The notes below the pieces were generated by a model, which saw nothing but the letters and a program-made list of their open reading frames with translations, was not told the DNA's origin and ran no database searches. Position numbers and translations under genes: made by a program. A stretch of 41,073 nt of DNA from a virus, in IMG/VR virus record IMGVR_UViG_3300021371_000039, positions 1-41,073 of that record, one strand, 5' to 3'. Position 1 is the first letter of the stretch. Every line of letters begins with the position of its first letter. This document shows, in pieces, positions 9,111 to 21,000 of the stretch.

Positions 9111-9557
9111 ATGGCTACTTATTCAGTAACAATTAGAAGGGATGAAGTATCTGATGATACAACTTTTTACACAAATATTACAGATACTACACTTCTTGAC
9201 TCTATATTTGGAGAGACACAGCTTGGAAGTGATACAGTAGAGTATAGTTTTGATAGAGGTATTGGGCGTCAAGCAGAGCACTCAGCTTATGTTGCAAAGT
9301 TTGGAGATGGATACGAGCAAAGACTTCGCTCCGGAATAAACTCAAAGAAAGAAAATATTTCTGTAAACTTTAACAACAGAAACGCAGACGATATCGTAGT
9401 TTTATCGGCTTTTTTGGATAATAAAGTAGGAGCAAATTTTGATATTGTTTTAAGCGGTGAAACTATAAAAGTTGCCACAGAAAAGTATAATATTGCGTAT
9501 AATCAAGATGCAATACACTCATTAACTACAACACTTAGAAGAGTATACGAGCCTTAA
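9111..9557 (+). CDS. Minor tail protein, lambda gpM-like
   Basis: The 148-aa protein follows the tape measure after two bases. It contains the signature VAKFGDGYEQRLRSGIN (residues 61-77), which closely matches the conserved AKFGDGYEQR core of the phage minor tail protein M family. The rest is beta-rich and ends in TTLRRVYEP, also typical. In lambda, gpM is the distal tail protein-like ring that closes the tube end and links to gpL. It is followed three bases later by the L-like gene. Confidence 0.85.
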   Translation: MATYSVTIRRDEVSDDTTFYTNITDTTLLDSIFGETQLGSDTVEYSFDRGIGRQAEHSAYVAKFGDGYEQRLRSGINSKKENISVNFNNRNADDIVVLSAFLDNKVGANFDIVLSGETIKVATEKYNIAYNQDAIHSLTTTLRRVYEP

Positions 9558-9559
9558 TA

Positions 9560-10546
9560 ATGACCGATTTAATAGATACAGTTCAACTTCAATCAATCAA
9601 CGATAGTCTAATAGAGTTTTTTGAAATAACTCTACCGGGCTCTACATCTATTGATTTACGGTTAGTTTCTGGACTCGATGACGGTTCCGCAAATATTTAT
9701 TTTCCTACTGCTGATGGATCGGCTTTAAATGAGTATATTGCTATTCCCATTGAAATGACTGGTATAGAAATACAGTCTGATGGAGCCCAGAATCGCCCTA
9801 TACTTAATGTAGCAAATCTCGTAAGCTTGGGGCGAAGTATTACAGATAACTCTGATGGAACAGATGATGAGCAAACTTGGCAAGAAATTCTAGAAGCAAA
9901 TGGCGTAGATAAACCAGAAGACATTCTAGGCTCAAGAGTAAATTATAGAAGAACTTTATATAAAAATACATATAGAGTGTCAGATGTTGCGGGATGGACG
10001 ACTACTTTACCCATAGAGTTTCCCAAATCAACGTTTGTGCTTGAAAGAATTAAAGCAGAGTCTGCTTTGCTAGTGTCTTATGAGCTAGTCTCTCCTATTG
10101 ATTTAGAGAGAGTAAAACTACCTTCTCGAATAATCATAGGAAAATACTGCCCTTGGAAATACCAAGGAATTGCTATTGATGGGCACGAAGGCTCTGGGTG
10201 CACGTATACAAACACAGACGATCAAACTTCCTTTTTCGATATAGATGACAATGAAATTACAGGAATTGGAACCGGCTATACATCGCAGCAGTCTTACTCA
10301 GTAGGGACAAAAATTAAATATCCTACAACGGGTTTTGTAAAAATTTGGGAATCAATAAAGAATCCAAGTGGCGTAAATGCTCCGCCTACCGAAGGAAGTA
10401 GATACTGGAAACGTATAGATATATGTGGTAAAACTCTAAACTCTTGTAAAGTTAGATATCAAGGAGTTGATACAAATGGAGATCCCTTAACACGGCTTAC
10501 TCCCCTACCCTTTGGAGGGTTCCCAGGAACTAGAAAGTTTAAGTGA
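9560..10546 (+). CDS. Minor tail protein, lambda gpL-like, probable [4Fe-4S] hub protein
   Basis: The 328-aa protein matches the minor tail protein L family in its C-terminal half: KLPSRIIIGKYCPWKYQG, GSGCTYT, the ICGKTLNSCKVRY segment, and the ending LPFGGFPGTRKFK. Four cysteines are placed at residues 197, 214, 289 and 296. Lambda gpL is known to bind an iron-sulfur cluster through four C-terminal cysteines, so a [4Fe-4S] site is likely here. It is longer than lambda gpL (232 aa), with an insertion between the second and third cysteines (about residues 215-288) that looks like a small carbohydrate-module-type segment. It belongs to the tail-tip hub with M, I, K and J. The stop overlaps the GTG start of the K-like gene. 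Confidence 0.85.
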   Translation: MTDLIDTVQLQSINDSLIEFFEITLPGSTSIDLRLVSGLDDGSANIYFPTADGSALNEYIAIPIEMTGIEIQSDGAQNRPILNVANLVSLGRSITDNSDGTDDEQTWQEILEANGVDKPEDILGSRVNYRRTLYKNTYRVSDVAGWTTTLPIEFPKSTFVLERIKAESALLVSYELVSPIDLERVKLPSRIIIGKYCPWKYQGIAIDGHEGSGCTYTNTDDQTSFFDIDDNEITGIGTGYTSQQSYSVGTKIKYPTTGFVKIWESIKNPSGVNAPPTEGSRYWKRIDICGKTLNSCKVRYQGVDTNGDPLTRLTPLPFGGFPGTRKFK

Positions 10547-11232
10547 TACACGAAATAGAAGAGCATTTTAAAAAAGAATACCCAAGAGAAGGTTGTGGTG
10601 TAATAGCATTAGTAAAAGGCAAAAAGACTTGGTTTCCTTGCACGAATATCGCAGAAGATGACAAAGACTTTATTGTTTCACACAAAGAATATTTAGATAT
10701 TAGAAAAAAGTATGATATTATTGCAATAGTGCATAGTCATGTGGATCAAAGTAATGAGCCTTCAGAGCATGATATAAATAGTTGTAATGCTCTTGGTATA
10801 CCATATCATATTTACTCTTACCCTAGCATGGATTTGAATATTTTAGAGCCAAAGAAAAATTTTTACCCTTTAATTGGAAGAGAATACGACTTTGGTGTGA
10901 AAGACTGTTTTGAAGCAATGAGAGACTGGCTATCACAAGAAGGAATACATATTCCTCCTCGAGAGCCTTTTGAGGAAGGTTTTTACGAAAAGCAGTTAAA
11001 TTATTTTTCAGAAGACTACATTAAAAATTGGAATCACAAAAAAGTAGAGGGCGCTCCTCAAAAGAATGATGTTTTAATTTTTCAACTAGAGTCTGAAGTG
11101 CCAAACCATTGCGGGGTTTATATAGGGGATGAGTCATTCTTTCATCACGCATTATATAGACTCTCTTGTAGAGAAAGTTTATATCCATTTTGGATAAAGT
11201 ATTTAGTAGGAATATATAGACATGAAGCGTAA
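10543..11232 (+). CDS. Tail tip peptidase, lambda gpK-like (JAMM + NlpC/P60)
   Basis: The 229-aa protein starts with GTG overlapping the L-like stop. Two catalytic domains are visible. The N-terminal JAB1/MPN domain has E16, H64-x-H66, S74 and D77, the full JAMM zinc set. The C-terminal NlpC/P60 domain has the nucleophile C122 in VKDCFEAMRDWL and H189 in PNHCGVYIGD. Lambda gpK has the same two-domain layout and acts in tail-tip assembly, and the NlpC/P60 part may cut host peptidoglycan during entry. Both active sites look intact. Its stop overlaps the start of the I-like gene by 11 bases. Confidence 0.85.
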   Translation: MIHEIEEHFKKEYPREGCGVIALVKGKKTWFPCTNIAEDDKDFIVSHKEYLDIRKKYDIIAIVHSHVDQSNEPSEHDINSCNALGIPYHIYSYPSMDLNILEPKKNFYPLIGREYDFGVKDCFEAMRDWLSQEGIHIPPREPFEEGFYEKQLNYFSEDYIKNWNHKKVEGAPQKNDVLIFQLESEVPNHCGVYIGDESFFHHALYRLSCRESLYPFWIKYLVGIYRHEA

Positions 11233-12034
11233 AATTTACCTTGATGGAGAACTTGGAGAAAAGTTTGGTAAAGTTTTAACTTTGAATGCTCAGAGCTTTA
11301 GAGATGTATTTAAAGCTATTGATGCTCAAAGACCTGAGTTTCGAGCATACCTTGCTGAGTGTCACGAAAAAAATATTGGTTTTATAATGCACGTAGAAGA
11401 TTCACCTCTTACTACAGATGAAGAGCTGATTATGAATTTTGGAGAGGGAGATATGTATATTTCTCCTGCTCCTGAGGGCTCCGGTAATGCTATTCGAGGA
11501 ATACTTAAAATTGTTGCTGCTGCAGTAATTGCTTTTGTAATTATTCCTGCTTTAGGCCTCGCGGGTGGTTGGCTTTACGCGGCGTATTCAGTAGCAGCAG
11601 GTCTTGCTATGTCAGGACTCGCTGATTTAATGGCTCCTGATCCTGCTACAGATGTTCAAAATGACTCTCGGCAAGACACAAGCTATTTGTTTCAAGGATC
11701 CGGCCAAACTATATTAGAGGGCGATCCTGTTCCTTTACTTTATGGAAGATTACGAATTCCTGGCAGACTTATTGACTTTGATGTAAGAAATAAAAATTCC
11801 GTATATGCTGAAGCAGGTTTTGGTATATCAAATGAAGGTAATGACATAACCCCTGATCCAAACAACGACGATCAAAATCCCGGAGGCCCAACAGAAACTC
11901 CTCCAAATCCGAACCCAAGCCAGCCCGGATTACCAACAACTCCGGGGCAGACAGAGCAAATCAATATTGGCACAAACACTACTCCGAATATTACGTTTAA
12001 CCCCACCACTGTGTTTTCAAACCTAGGCCAATAA
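11222..12034 (+). CDS. Tail assembly protein, lambda gpI-like
   Basis: The 270-aa protein has an N-terminal ubiquitin-like region (MKRKIYLDGELGEKFGKV...), a very hydrophobic Ala/Ile/Gly-rich stretch at residues 93-135, then the conserved segment ILEGDPVPLLYGRLRIPGRLI (residues 164-184), characteristic of the tail assembly protein I family. The last 60 residues are Asn/Pro/Gly-rich and probably disordered. Lambda gpI is needed to start tail-tip assembly with gpJ. It sits directly before J, as in lambda. The hydrophobic stretch could insert into membranes during genome entry, which is only a suggestion. Confidence 0.85.
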   Translation: MKRKIYLDGELGEKFGKVLTLNAQSFRDVFKAIDAQRPEFRAYLAECHEKNIGFIMHVEDSPLTTDEELIMNFGEGDMYISPAPEGSGNAIRGILKIVAAAVIAFVIIPALGLAGGWLYAAYSVAAGLAMSGLADLMAPDPATDVQNDSRQDTSYLFQGSGQTILEGDPVPLLYGRLRIPGRLIDFDVRNKNSVYAEAGFGISNEGNDITPDPNNDDQNPGGPTETPPNPNPSQPGLPTTPGQTEQINIGTNTTPNITFNPTTVFSNLGQ

Positions 12035-12046
12035 GGAAGATATATT

Positions 12047-15000
12047 ATGTTTATGACAGATTTTAATTTCAATAATCTTCCTTTCTTCAATGGGGGAGGT
12101 GGCGGGAATGGTTTTTCTACGTCTCAAAGAATACAAATGGTCGAAGCTCTCTGCGAAGGCCCTGTTTGGGGCTTAACTGAGGGAAGCGCATCTGTATATT
12201 TTAATAATACTCGAGCAATCGAGCCCGCTGATGCTGTATTTTTTGAAAATAGAGATGTTTCGGATATAAACGACTCAGGACAGTTCCAATTTCAAGGAGA
12301 AATCACTTTTAATGGTGCCAGTGATACAGGAACTCTAGATGCAAATGCTCCAGAAGACGCTATTGGAGAATATAATGAAGCAAGTGGCTGTACATTAACT
12401 GTTCAAATCGTAGAGCTTAGCGGTGTAACAATTTCTAATATTAACTATGCTGGAGCCAATAATAATAATTTTCAGTTTATGTGGACTGCTACTCTCACGT
12501 CTTCTGATTTTAATGGAAGTCTTGGAACCGCAGGCTTTACAAACTATAATGTATTTACAACGTATTTAATGGATGCGGCAGGTAATATTCTTCTTGGAAC
12601 AGTAACAGACAACGGAGACGGAACTGCTAACTTAGTTTACTTTTCCCCTACACAAACCTTTGAAAATAATCAAAGTCTATCTGTAAAATTTGAAGTAAAT
12701 GTTGCAGTAGAAGAAATTACCACAACCTCAGTAACTCTTTTAAGTTCGGCTAATCCTGACGCAGGAACATATAGATATAGTATAACTAAAAGTAACTATG
12801 GAAACTTTAATCAAGGACTAAATCCAGACCTAGAAGAAGGTAAAACTGCAAACTTAAATGTACAGTTTGTTAATGGTTCTGCCATTCAAAATATTATACA
12901 AGTCTGGGGAGGTGCCGGAGGAGGTATCAATGTTCCAGTAAGCTCTGCTCCTGCAACAACTACTTTAAAACAGCTTCAACAATCGGTAGCATCTCAAGAA
13001 GGACTTACTCTGTTTTCTACTGGTGGGTATGAGGAGTCAAGAAGTAATGCAGATGATGGTGCAACTTCAGCAGTCTTTATTACTTCATCATTATTTCCTG
13101 CAGAACAACAAGATTTAATTCGACAGCAGGGCGATGTAATTAGCTTTGAAATAAAGTATGGAAGACTTCAATGTATTAATAAAGAAGACGGAGAAGAGCA
13201 CAATAATACAGCAATTTACGCTGTTGATATTGCTTTCGAAGACACTCAGGGCGCAGGCTTTGGAGCATACGAATCTGTTTTTGGAAATGTTGTGCACACC
13301 GCGAGTTTTGGGGCGGCACTATCGTGGCAGCATTTTGTAGATATTGGAGAGTTTAGAAAGCAGCGTAATGGATTTCATGACTTTAAAATACGAATTGCTC
13401 GCCTTACTCGACATATCGACCAAGCCGTAGAAGTAACCGGAGCAGATAAATCCGGCGAAGACGCTGATTACCAACAAGGGGATAGCACTTCGCAAGTTGC
13501 GAGTATTATTGCAACTGTAAAAGACAATCTGTATTATCCTTACACTGCTGTTTCTGGAATTAGTTTTGATTCTCGTCAATTTAACAGAATTCCTAAACTC
13601 AGTTATGATATGAGAGGAAAGCTTGTAAAAGTTCCTACAGCATATACTCCTCGAGAGTATACTGCCGACAATATTGCAGTCTATGCTGACTGGTGGGAAG
13701 GTGATTTTAAAGATCAGCTACAATTTACAGATAACCCTGCTTGGGTGTTTTACGACATTCTTACTAATAAGCGATACGGCCTCGGAGAGTATATTGATCC
13801 AGACTTAGATATTGATATATATTCTCTCTACCGAGTTGCTCGATATTGTGATGAGCTCGTAGACGATGGAAATGGTGGAACAGAACCCCGATTTAGAGCA
13901 AACTTATTCCTTACAAAAGCAGAAGAAGCATATAAAGTTTTAAAAGACATGGCAACTATTTTCAGAGGTATACTCTTCTGGATGGATGGCCAACTTACTC
14001 CAATTTTAGATGCTCCTGCTGATCCTGTATACACATTTACTAAAGGTAATGTAATTGACGGAATATTTTCGTATCAGACTGCAGGAAATAGAACAAAAGC
14101 AAACCAAGTTATTGTAACTTGGAACGACCCAGATTTAGATTATAGACCTGTTCCTTTAATTGTAGAAGATCGAAACGACATTGTAAAATCAGGACGAGTT
14201 AATAAACTCAATGCTGTTGCATTTGGCTGTACTTCGGAAGGGCAAGCAATTCGCTATGGTAGATGGAAGCTTTGGACTGCACAAAATCAAACAGAAGTTG
14301 TAGCATTTAAAACTGCCCTTTCTGCAATTTATTTGCGCCCTGGCGATATTATTAATGTTCAAGACGCAGATAGATTTGGAAAAGTTTTAAGCGGTAGAAC
14401 GTCGTCATCTACAAATAATACAATTACTCTTGATAGAGAAGTTCAGCTTGTCTCAGGAGCAACATATACTTTAAATACTTTAGTTACAGAGCCTGCAGCG
14501 TATAATATTGGCAGTTCTATTACTGTGAGCGGTGTAGGCACCTTTGAAAAAGGTGAAAAAGTAACTCAAGCCTACGTTGACACAGATGAAAGTGATACTA
14601 CAGCAGGAAGAACTTTACGAGATATAAATACAGTAGAGCGAGCTTCTAATGCTTGGACTGCTTCTACTGGAGGCGAATTAATATCTCTATCTTGGAAGCC
14701 TTATACCCATGTAGAGGAGCATACTGTATCTACTACTTCTGGGCAGTCAACAGACTCTCTTACAATTAGTGGAACTTTTACGGTTAATCCTCCTGCAAAT
14801 ACTGTGTGGGCGCTGAGAGAAACTCTTGATAACCTTGAAACTTATGACTCAACACGTCAATACAGAGTTTTAGGTATTGCCCAAGAAGAAGATAATGTCT
14901 TTGGTGTTAGTGCAGTAGAGTACTATCCTGAAAAATATTTGGCAGTAGAAGTAGATTATGAGCTTGGACAAGTTCCAGATAATATATTTCCTGGAGAGCC

Positions 15001-18000
15001 TGAAGGCGCACCTGCGTGTCAATATCTTATTAGTAGAGAAGTAGACAATACAAATGCGCGATCCAGAAAAGTTAGTTTGTTCTGGGAGCCGCCGCAAGAT
15101 TTTCAATATATAGACTACTATGAATTAAAACATAATATTCCAAATGTTCCTAGCCCTATTACTGTAGGGAGAGGAGAGACTTCTTATGAGTTTACGCCTT
15201 TAGCTGAAGGAAAATATAGATTTTCTATACGAATCGTAACGAATCGAGGAAATCGATCACCTTACGTGAGAACTTTCCATCAAACTGGCTTGGATAACGC
15301 TACAGATTCGAATAAAATTGGTGAAATATACGCTGGAGGCTCTGCGACATCTAGTTCAAGTATTGCTGATTTAACAACTGGAGGTCAACGGTTCCAGTTT
15401 GAAAAATCTGAAATTACACTAGCCCCTCCTCAAGCATTGGGACGTCTATCTACAAATAATCCTACAAATAATTCTTCCATAAGCCAAGGCCTGCAGAAAC
15501 TTGCCGGAACTGCTTATGTTACCACTTCTACAACAACTCATGCAATTAGCGCTGGAAGTAAGACATTCACTTTAAGTACTTCAAACTCTTTATATGTAGA
15601 AGGAATGGAGTTAAAAGCTACAAGTGATGCGAACAGCAATAACTATTTAGTTGGCGTTATTACAAGTATTAATGGCACTGCACTCACTATAAATGTAACT
15701 CTTGCAAATGGCTCAGGAAGTGCGAACGACTGGACAATTACTAGAAACGGGTATGGAACAGAGGCTTGGGCGTGGGAGACAACCACAGATGCTGCCCCTA
15801 AACCACTGGCCTATATTATGGTCGACTTTAATGAATTTAACGACGGAGCAGTTGATCCATTAAAACTTGTTTCGCGAAGAATTGATGACAGCACTGGTTT
15901 GTATATGTTTGAGGATACTGCGTTTGACGACCCTTGGACAAATATATCTGGCACTTGCACAATTGATGGAACTACTTCAAAAGTCACAGGAACAAATACT
16001 CTTTTCACTAGTCAACTAGAAGTAGGCTCTTTTGTAAGATTCCAGAACGGAGCAGGAGCAAGAGTAACTTTTATTCGTAATAACACAGAAATGTATATTG
16101 ACTCAGTATTCCCTGATGCTACAATTACGAGTGAAACTACTCAAAAGAACCGCTTAAATCTAAAGAGATCGGAAGACTTTTTACTTGGTGCAGTATCTTA
16201 CTCTTCAGATGGAGAAATTAGTTTTGACCAGTTTTATACAATTTCTGATCTAGCTCCTCAACGACAATTAGTGCTTGACTCCGATACAGCTTACTTACTG
16301 TATAATGACTTGGACGAAGCGGATCAACAACCCCCAAGCCTTAAAGTAAGGGGCTTGGCTATTGGTTATGAAGAGCCTGAATTTAAGTTCGAGTGGACAA
16401 GCACAGATCTAAATGGAACCGCAGATACAGACTTTCAGGCAGCAAATTACCCAACAGGTGCAGTATCCGGAGGGCTAAAACAAGAATACGAAAAAACAAT
16501 CTTTACTGAAGTAAGTGAAGCTGCATCCGATAATATTCAGTACGGTGACGGAACCGCTATAACTATTACCGGCACAGTCCGAGAGAAAAACGATCCAGAT
16601 AATGTAAATAAAATACGCACAGGTGAGTGGGTTATTGCAAAGCTGAGGAGACAAGCTTCAGGTAATCTTGCTCGAGTTGTAAAACTTACGGCAGAAGATT
16701 ATTCAATCGTATATAATGCAGATGGAGAATCTCCTTCTTATCAAGGGTCCGGAGACTCAGATATTGATTTAACTGCTTCTACAGGAAGCTTTACTGAACC
16801 TTTGTATAGGTTTACGATAGATGGTACAGTTTACGAAGCGGTATCAGGAGAGGAATGGTCTGAAACAAGCACGGCTCCGTTTACTCCACCTTCCACCGTA
16901 GATAGTTTTGGCACTGATGGTGGCGGCACTAAGCTCATGGAAGTTGAAGTTGCAGAAAAGCCGTCAGGCTGGAACCAGTCTGCTCAAACTCCTGCGATTG
17001 CAAACGATGATATTCTTGCTACAGACTCTATTTCTATTCTTGGAATAAAAACCGGAGGCTCTGGTATATTTGTTTCTTTCTCGAACGAAACTCATGCCAT
17101 TGGCTGTGATTCAGACGGCGAGCCTCTTGTTGGATATGATAATGCTGTATCTGGTTCAGGCACTACTATTGAAGTGTTTGTAAATGGAAGTAACTATACT
17201 TATACCTCTGGATCAGTAGGGAGCGATCAGTTTGGCGTTGCAATTACAGACAATGCCGATATTATAGAAGGCGCTATAACTGGGAACGGAACAAATATCG
17301 CCACTGTAGCAGACCATGGGTTTGATGAGCTTTCTGAAGATCAAGAGCTTTTAGAGTACACTATAACAATTGGCGGAGTTGCTGACGGCGGAGGAAATCT
17401 TGAGCTAACAAAGTTCCAAACTTTTGCAAAATCAAAAGGTGGAACAGCGGGAACTAGTGCATCATTAGTTTATCTATATAAGGCAAGCTCCACTGACCCA
17501 AGCAGTTCTACTTCTGGACTAGATCCCACAGTTGTAGACCTTACTACAGGACAAATTGATACAACTGGAGGAGATACTAAGTTCGAAGAAGGCGATAGTG
17601 GTTGGTATACTACTCCTAACGGGCCTACAACTACTGCTACACAGCCTCTTTGGGTTGTTGCCGCAACTGCGAACGGTTCTGGCCTCACAGATGAGATTGC
17701 TTCAAGTGAGTGGAGTAGTGCTGCACAGTTTTCGTCAGAAGGACCTTTAAATACTGCAATTGTTGAGCTTTTCTTAACAAACAATTCTGCAACTCAACCA
17801 ACCCTTCCCGATACAGATGTAACTTATACTTTTGCTACTGGAGCAATTACTGGAACTCCCGGCAATAGCTGGTCTTCAACTGCGTCAAGTCTTAGCCAAA
17901 GCACTCAGTATTTATGGAAGACAACAGCAGCAGCTATCTCCCAAGGAACCACATATACTATTGACGCCGACCCTACAGACTGGTCAACTCCAGTATTAAT

Positions 18001-21000
18001 TGGATTCTTTGGAGAAGGCTCAGCAGGCGAAGATGCTATATCAGTAAAACTTACTTCTGATGATTACTCAATTGTATATGATGAAGAAGGCACTCCTACT
18101 CCTACCGGAACACTAACTCTTACTGCGACGGCACAAAACCTTACAACTCCATGGTTTAAGTTTACGGGCGATGGATTTACTGATGATACTGTGTTTGCAT
18201 CTGGAAATACTAAAACATATACTATTCCTGCTACCGCATTTACTACCAATACTATTCGAGTAGGAGTATCCGACGGTGCTCTTGTAGGAACTCAGCAAAC
18301 TGAACTTGCATTCGATACTATAAGTATTGTAGGCCTTTCTGACGGTTCCAGTGGTATTAGTATAATAAATAGTAACTCTGCACATACTATTCCTGTGGAC
18401 ACCGGTGATACAGATGGAAGTACTGGTGTATATACCGGCTCTGGAACAATTATTGAAGTTTATAGAGGAAATACTCAGCTTACTCCTGTATCTACAACTC
18501 CGGGAACAGGAGAGTTTAGAGTAAGCCAGGTTAATGACACGGATATTACAGCAGATTCTAGTCCCACTCTTGACGCCACGAATAAGCAGTTTATTATGGG
18601 CGCCGCCTCTGCAATGTCAGCGGCAACTGCAAGTATTACCTATGTAATTCAAGCAGAGGGCACAGACGTTACTCAAACATTTACAAGCACACAAACTTTC
18701 TCAAAATCATTCGAAGGCGTAGAAGGTCCCAAAGGAGAACCGGGAGCGGGAGGCGCAGATGCTGCAGCAGTAAAACTTACGTCGCCTGACTATTCGATTG
18801 TATATACAGATGGAACTCCAGATCCTAGCGGAACATTAACACTTACGGCAACTGCACAAAATGTAGATACTCCTTTCTTTAAATTTACAGGGGATGGATT
18901 TACTGATGACACCGTATTTAGTTCTACAGCTACAAAAGCTTACACAATTCCAAGTAGTCCTTTCACAAATAATCAAATTCGCGTAGGAGTATCAGACGGA
19001 GATCAAAGTGAGCTTGCCTTTGACACAATTTCTATTATTGGTATTGATGCAAAAGCGGGTATTACAATTGTTAATACTAACTCAGCGCATACTGTGCCTA
19101 CTGATGCCGATGGAAATAATCCAAACTTTACAGGATCTGGCACAACGATTGAAGTGTATAGAGGGGGCAATCCTCTTACTCCTGTAACAGGAACTCCTGG
19201 AACAGATGAATTTAGTGTAAGCACTACTACATCAAATGTTACTGCAGCAACTCCTACTATATCAGGAGACTCTCTTGTATTTGGTCCAATTACTGCCCTT
19301 ACTGCAGATACTGGATTCATTGATTTTTCCATAAATGTTGAAAACATTAATACAGATGTAGAGTCTTTCCAAACTTTCTCAAAATCAAAAGAGGGCGCTA
19401 AAGGATCTATCGGGGAAAAAGGCGGTCCGGGTCCTAAAGGTGATCCGGGTCCCAAGGGCGGAGACGGAGACCCCGGTCCCAAAGGGGAGCCGGGAGGTCC
19501 AGGAGACAAAGGCGAAAAAGGTCCTGACGGCGATCCAGGAGCTAAAGGTGATCCGGGAGATAAAGGTGATCCGGGAGATAAAGGCCCTAAAGGCGATCGA
19601 GGACCTAAAGGCGATCAAGGACCTAAAGGAGATCAAGGAGCTAAAGGAAGTCCAGGCGCTAAAGGCCCTAAAGGAGATGACGGCCCTAAAGGCGATCAAG
19701 GGCCTAAAGGAGATCAAGGAGCCAAAGGCACTGTAGGTGATGATGGTCCTAAAGGAGATCAAGGGCCTAAAGGAGATCAAGGAGCCAAAGGCACTGTAGG
19801 TGATGATGGTCCTAAAGGAGATCAAGGGCCTAAAGGAAGTCAAGGAGCCAAAGGCATTGTAGGTGATGATGGTCCTAAAGGCGATCAAGGGCCTAAAGGA
19901 GATCAAGGAGCCAAAGGCATTGTAGGTGATGACGGTGCTAAAGGTGATGCAGGAGATAAAGGAGGTCAAGGAGCCAAAGGCATTGTAGGTGATGACGGTG
20001 CTAAAGGTGATGCAGGAGATAAAGGAGGTTCTGGAGATAAGGGCATTGTAGGTGATGATGGTCCTAAAGGAGATGCAGGAGAGAAAGGCGACGCAGGAGC
20101 CAAAGGCATTGTAGGTGATGATGGTCCCAAAGGTGATCAAGGACCTAAGGGAGCTCAAGGGCCTAAGGGAACTCAAGGGCCTAAAGGAACAGTAGGACCT
20201 AAAGGCATTGTAGGCGATGACGGCCCTAAAGGAGACCCCGGTGCTAAAGGTGATCGAGGACCTAAAGGAACAATAGGACCTAAAGGTGTTGTTGGAGACC
20301 CCGGCGCTAAAGGACAACCCGGTGCTAAAGGTGATGCAGGTGCCAAGGGTATTGTAGGAGATGACGGCCCTAAAGGAGAACAAGGAACTAAAGGAACTCA
20401 AGGACCTAAAGGAACAATAGGACCTAAAGGGACGGGAGGTGATCCAGGGCCTAAAGGATCTGCAGGACCTAAAGGAGACACAGGGCCAAAAGGTTCAAGT
20501 GGCGTAAAAGGATCTCCCGGAGACGCTGTATTTATAATATATTACGATGGCACACTCAATGATAACTTAAATGGTAATGCTACTGTAGATAGAGATAATC
20601 CCCCTCTTGCGCCTGATATGAATGGGGGCTCCTCTTCTGTAAGTTCCGGATTTAGAATTACGCAAGCAAACGGAACTGTAACAAACTGGTATACAGAAGC
20701 AGTAGCTATAAGTGATTACTATTTTATAGCCACTGCTGTTGCCCCCACCATAAGTCAAGCTCCTAGGGCAGAGTGGACGGTAAGTGGTTACTTGCAGGGA
20801 GAAAAAGGAGAGCAGGGGCCTAAAGGAGTTGTAGGAGACCCCGGTGCTAAAGGAGACCCCGGTGCTAAAGGTGATCGAGGACCTAAAGGAACAATAGGAC
20901 CTAAAGGAACTGTAGGTGACCAAGGACCTAAAGGTGACCAAGGACCTAAAGGAACAATAGGACCTAAAGGTGTATTAGGACCTAAAGGACCTCAAGGAGA

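Noticed and set aside
19385-20401. 338-aa open frame on the - strand across collagen arm 1, and similar ones at 20567-20941, 20975-21184 and 21344-21625
   Set aside because: They are antisense shadows of the 9-bp Gly-X-Y repeat, with Ser/Phe/Arg/Ile periodic sequence and no ribosome site.
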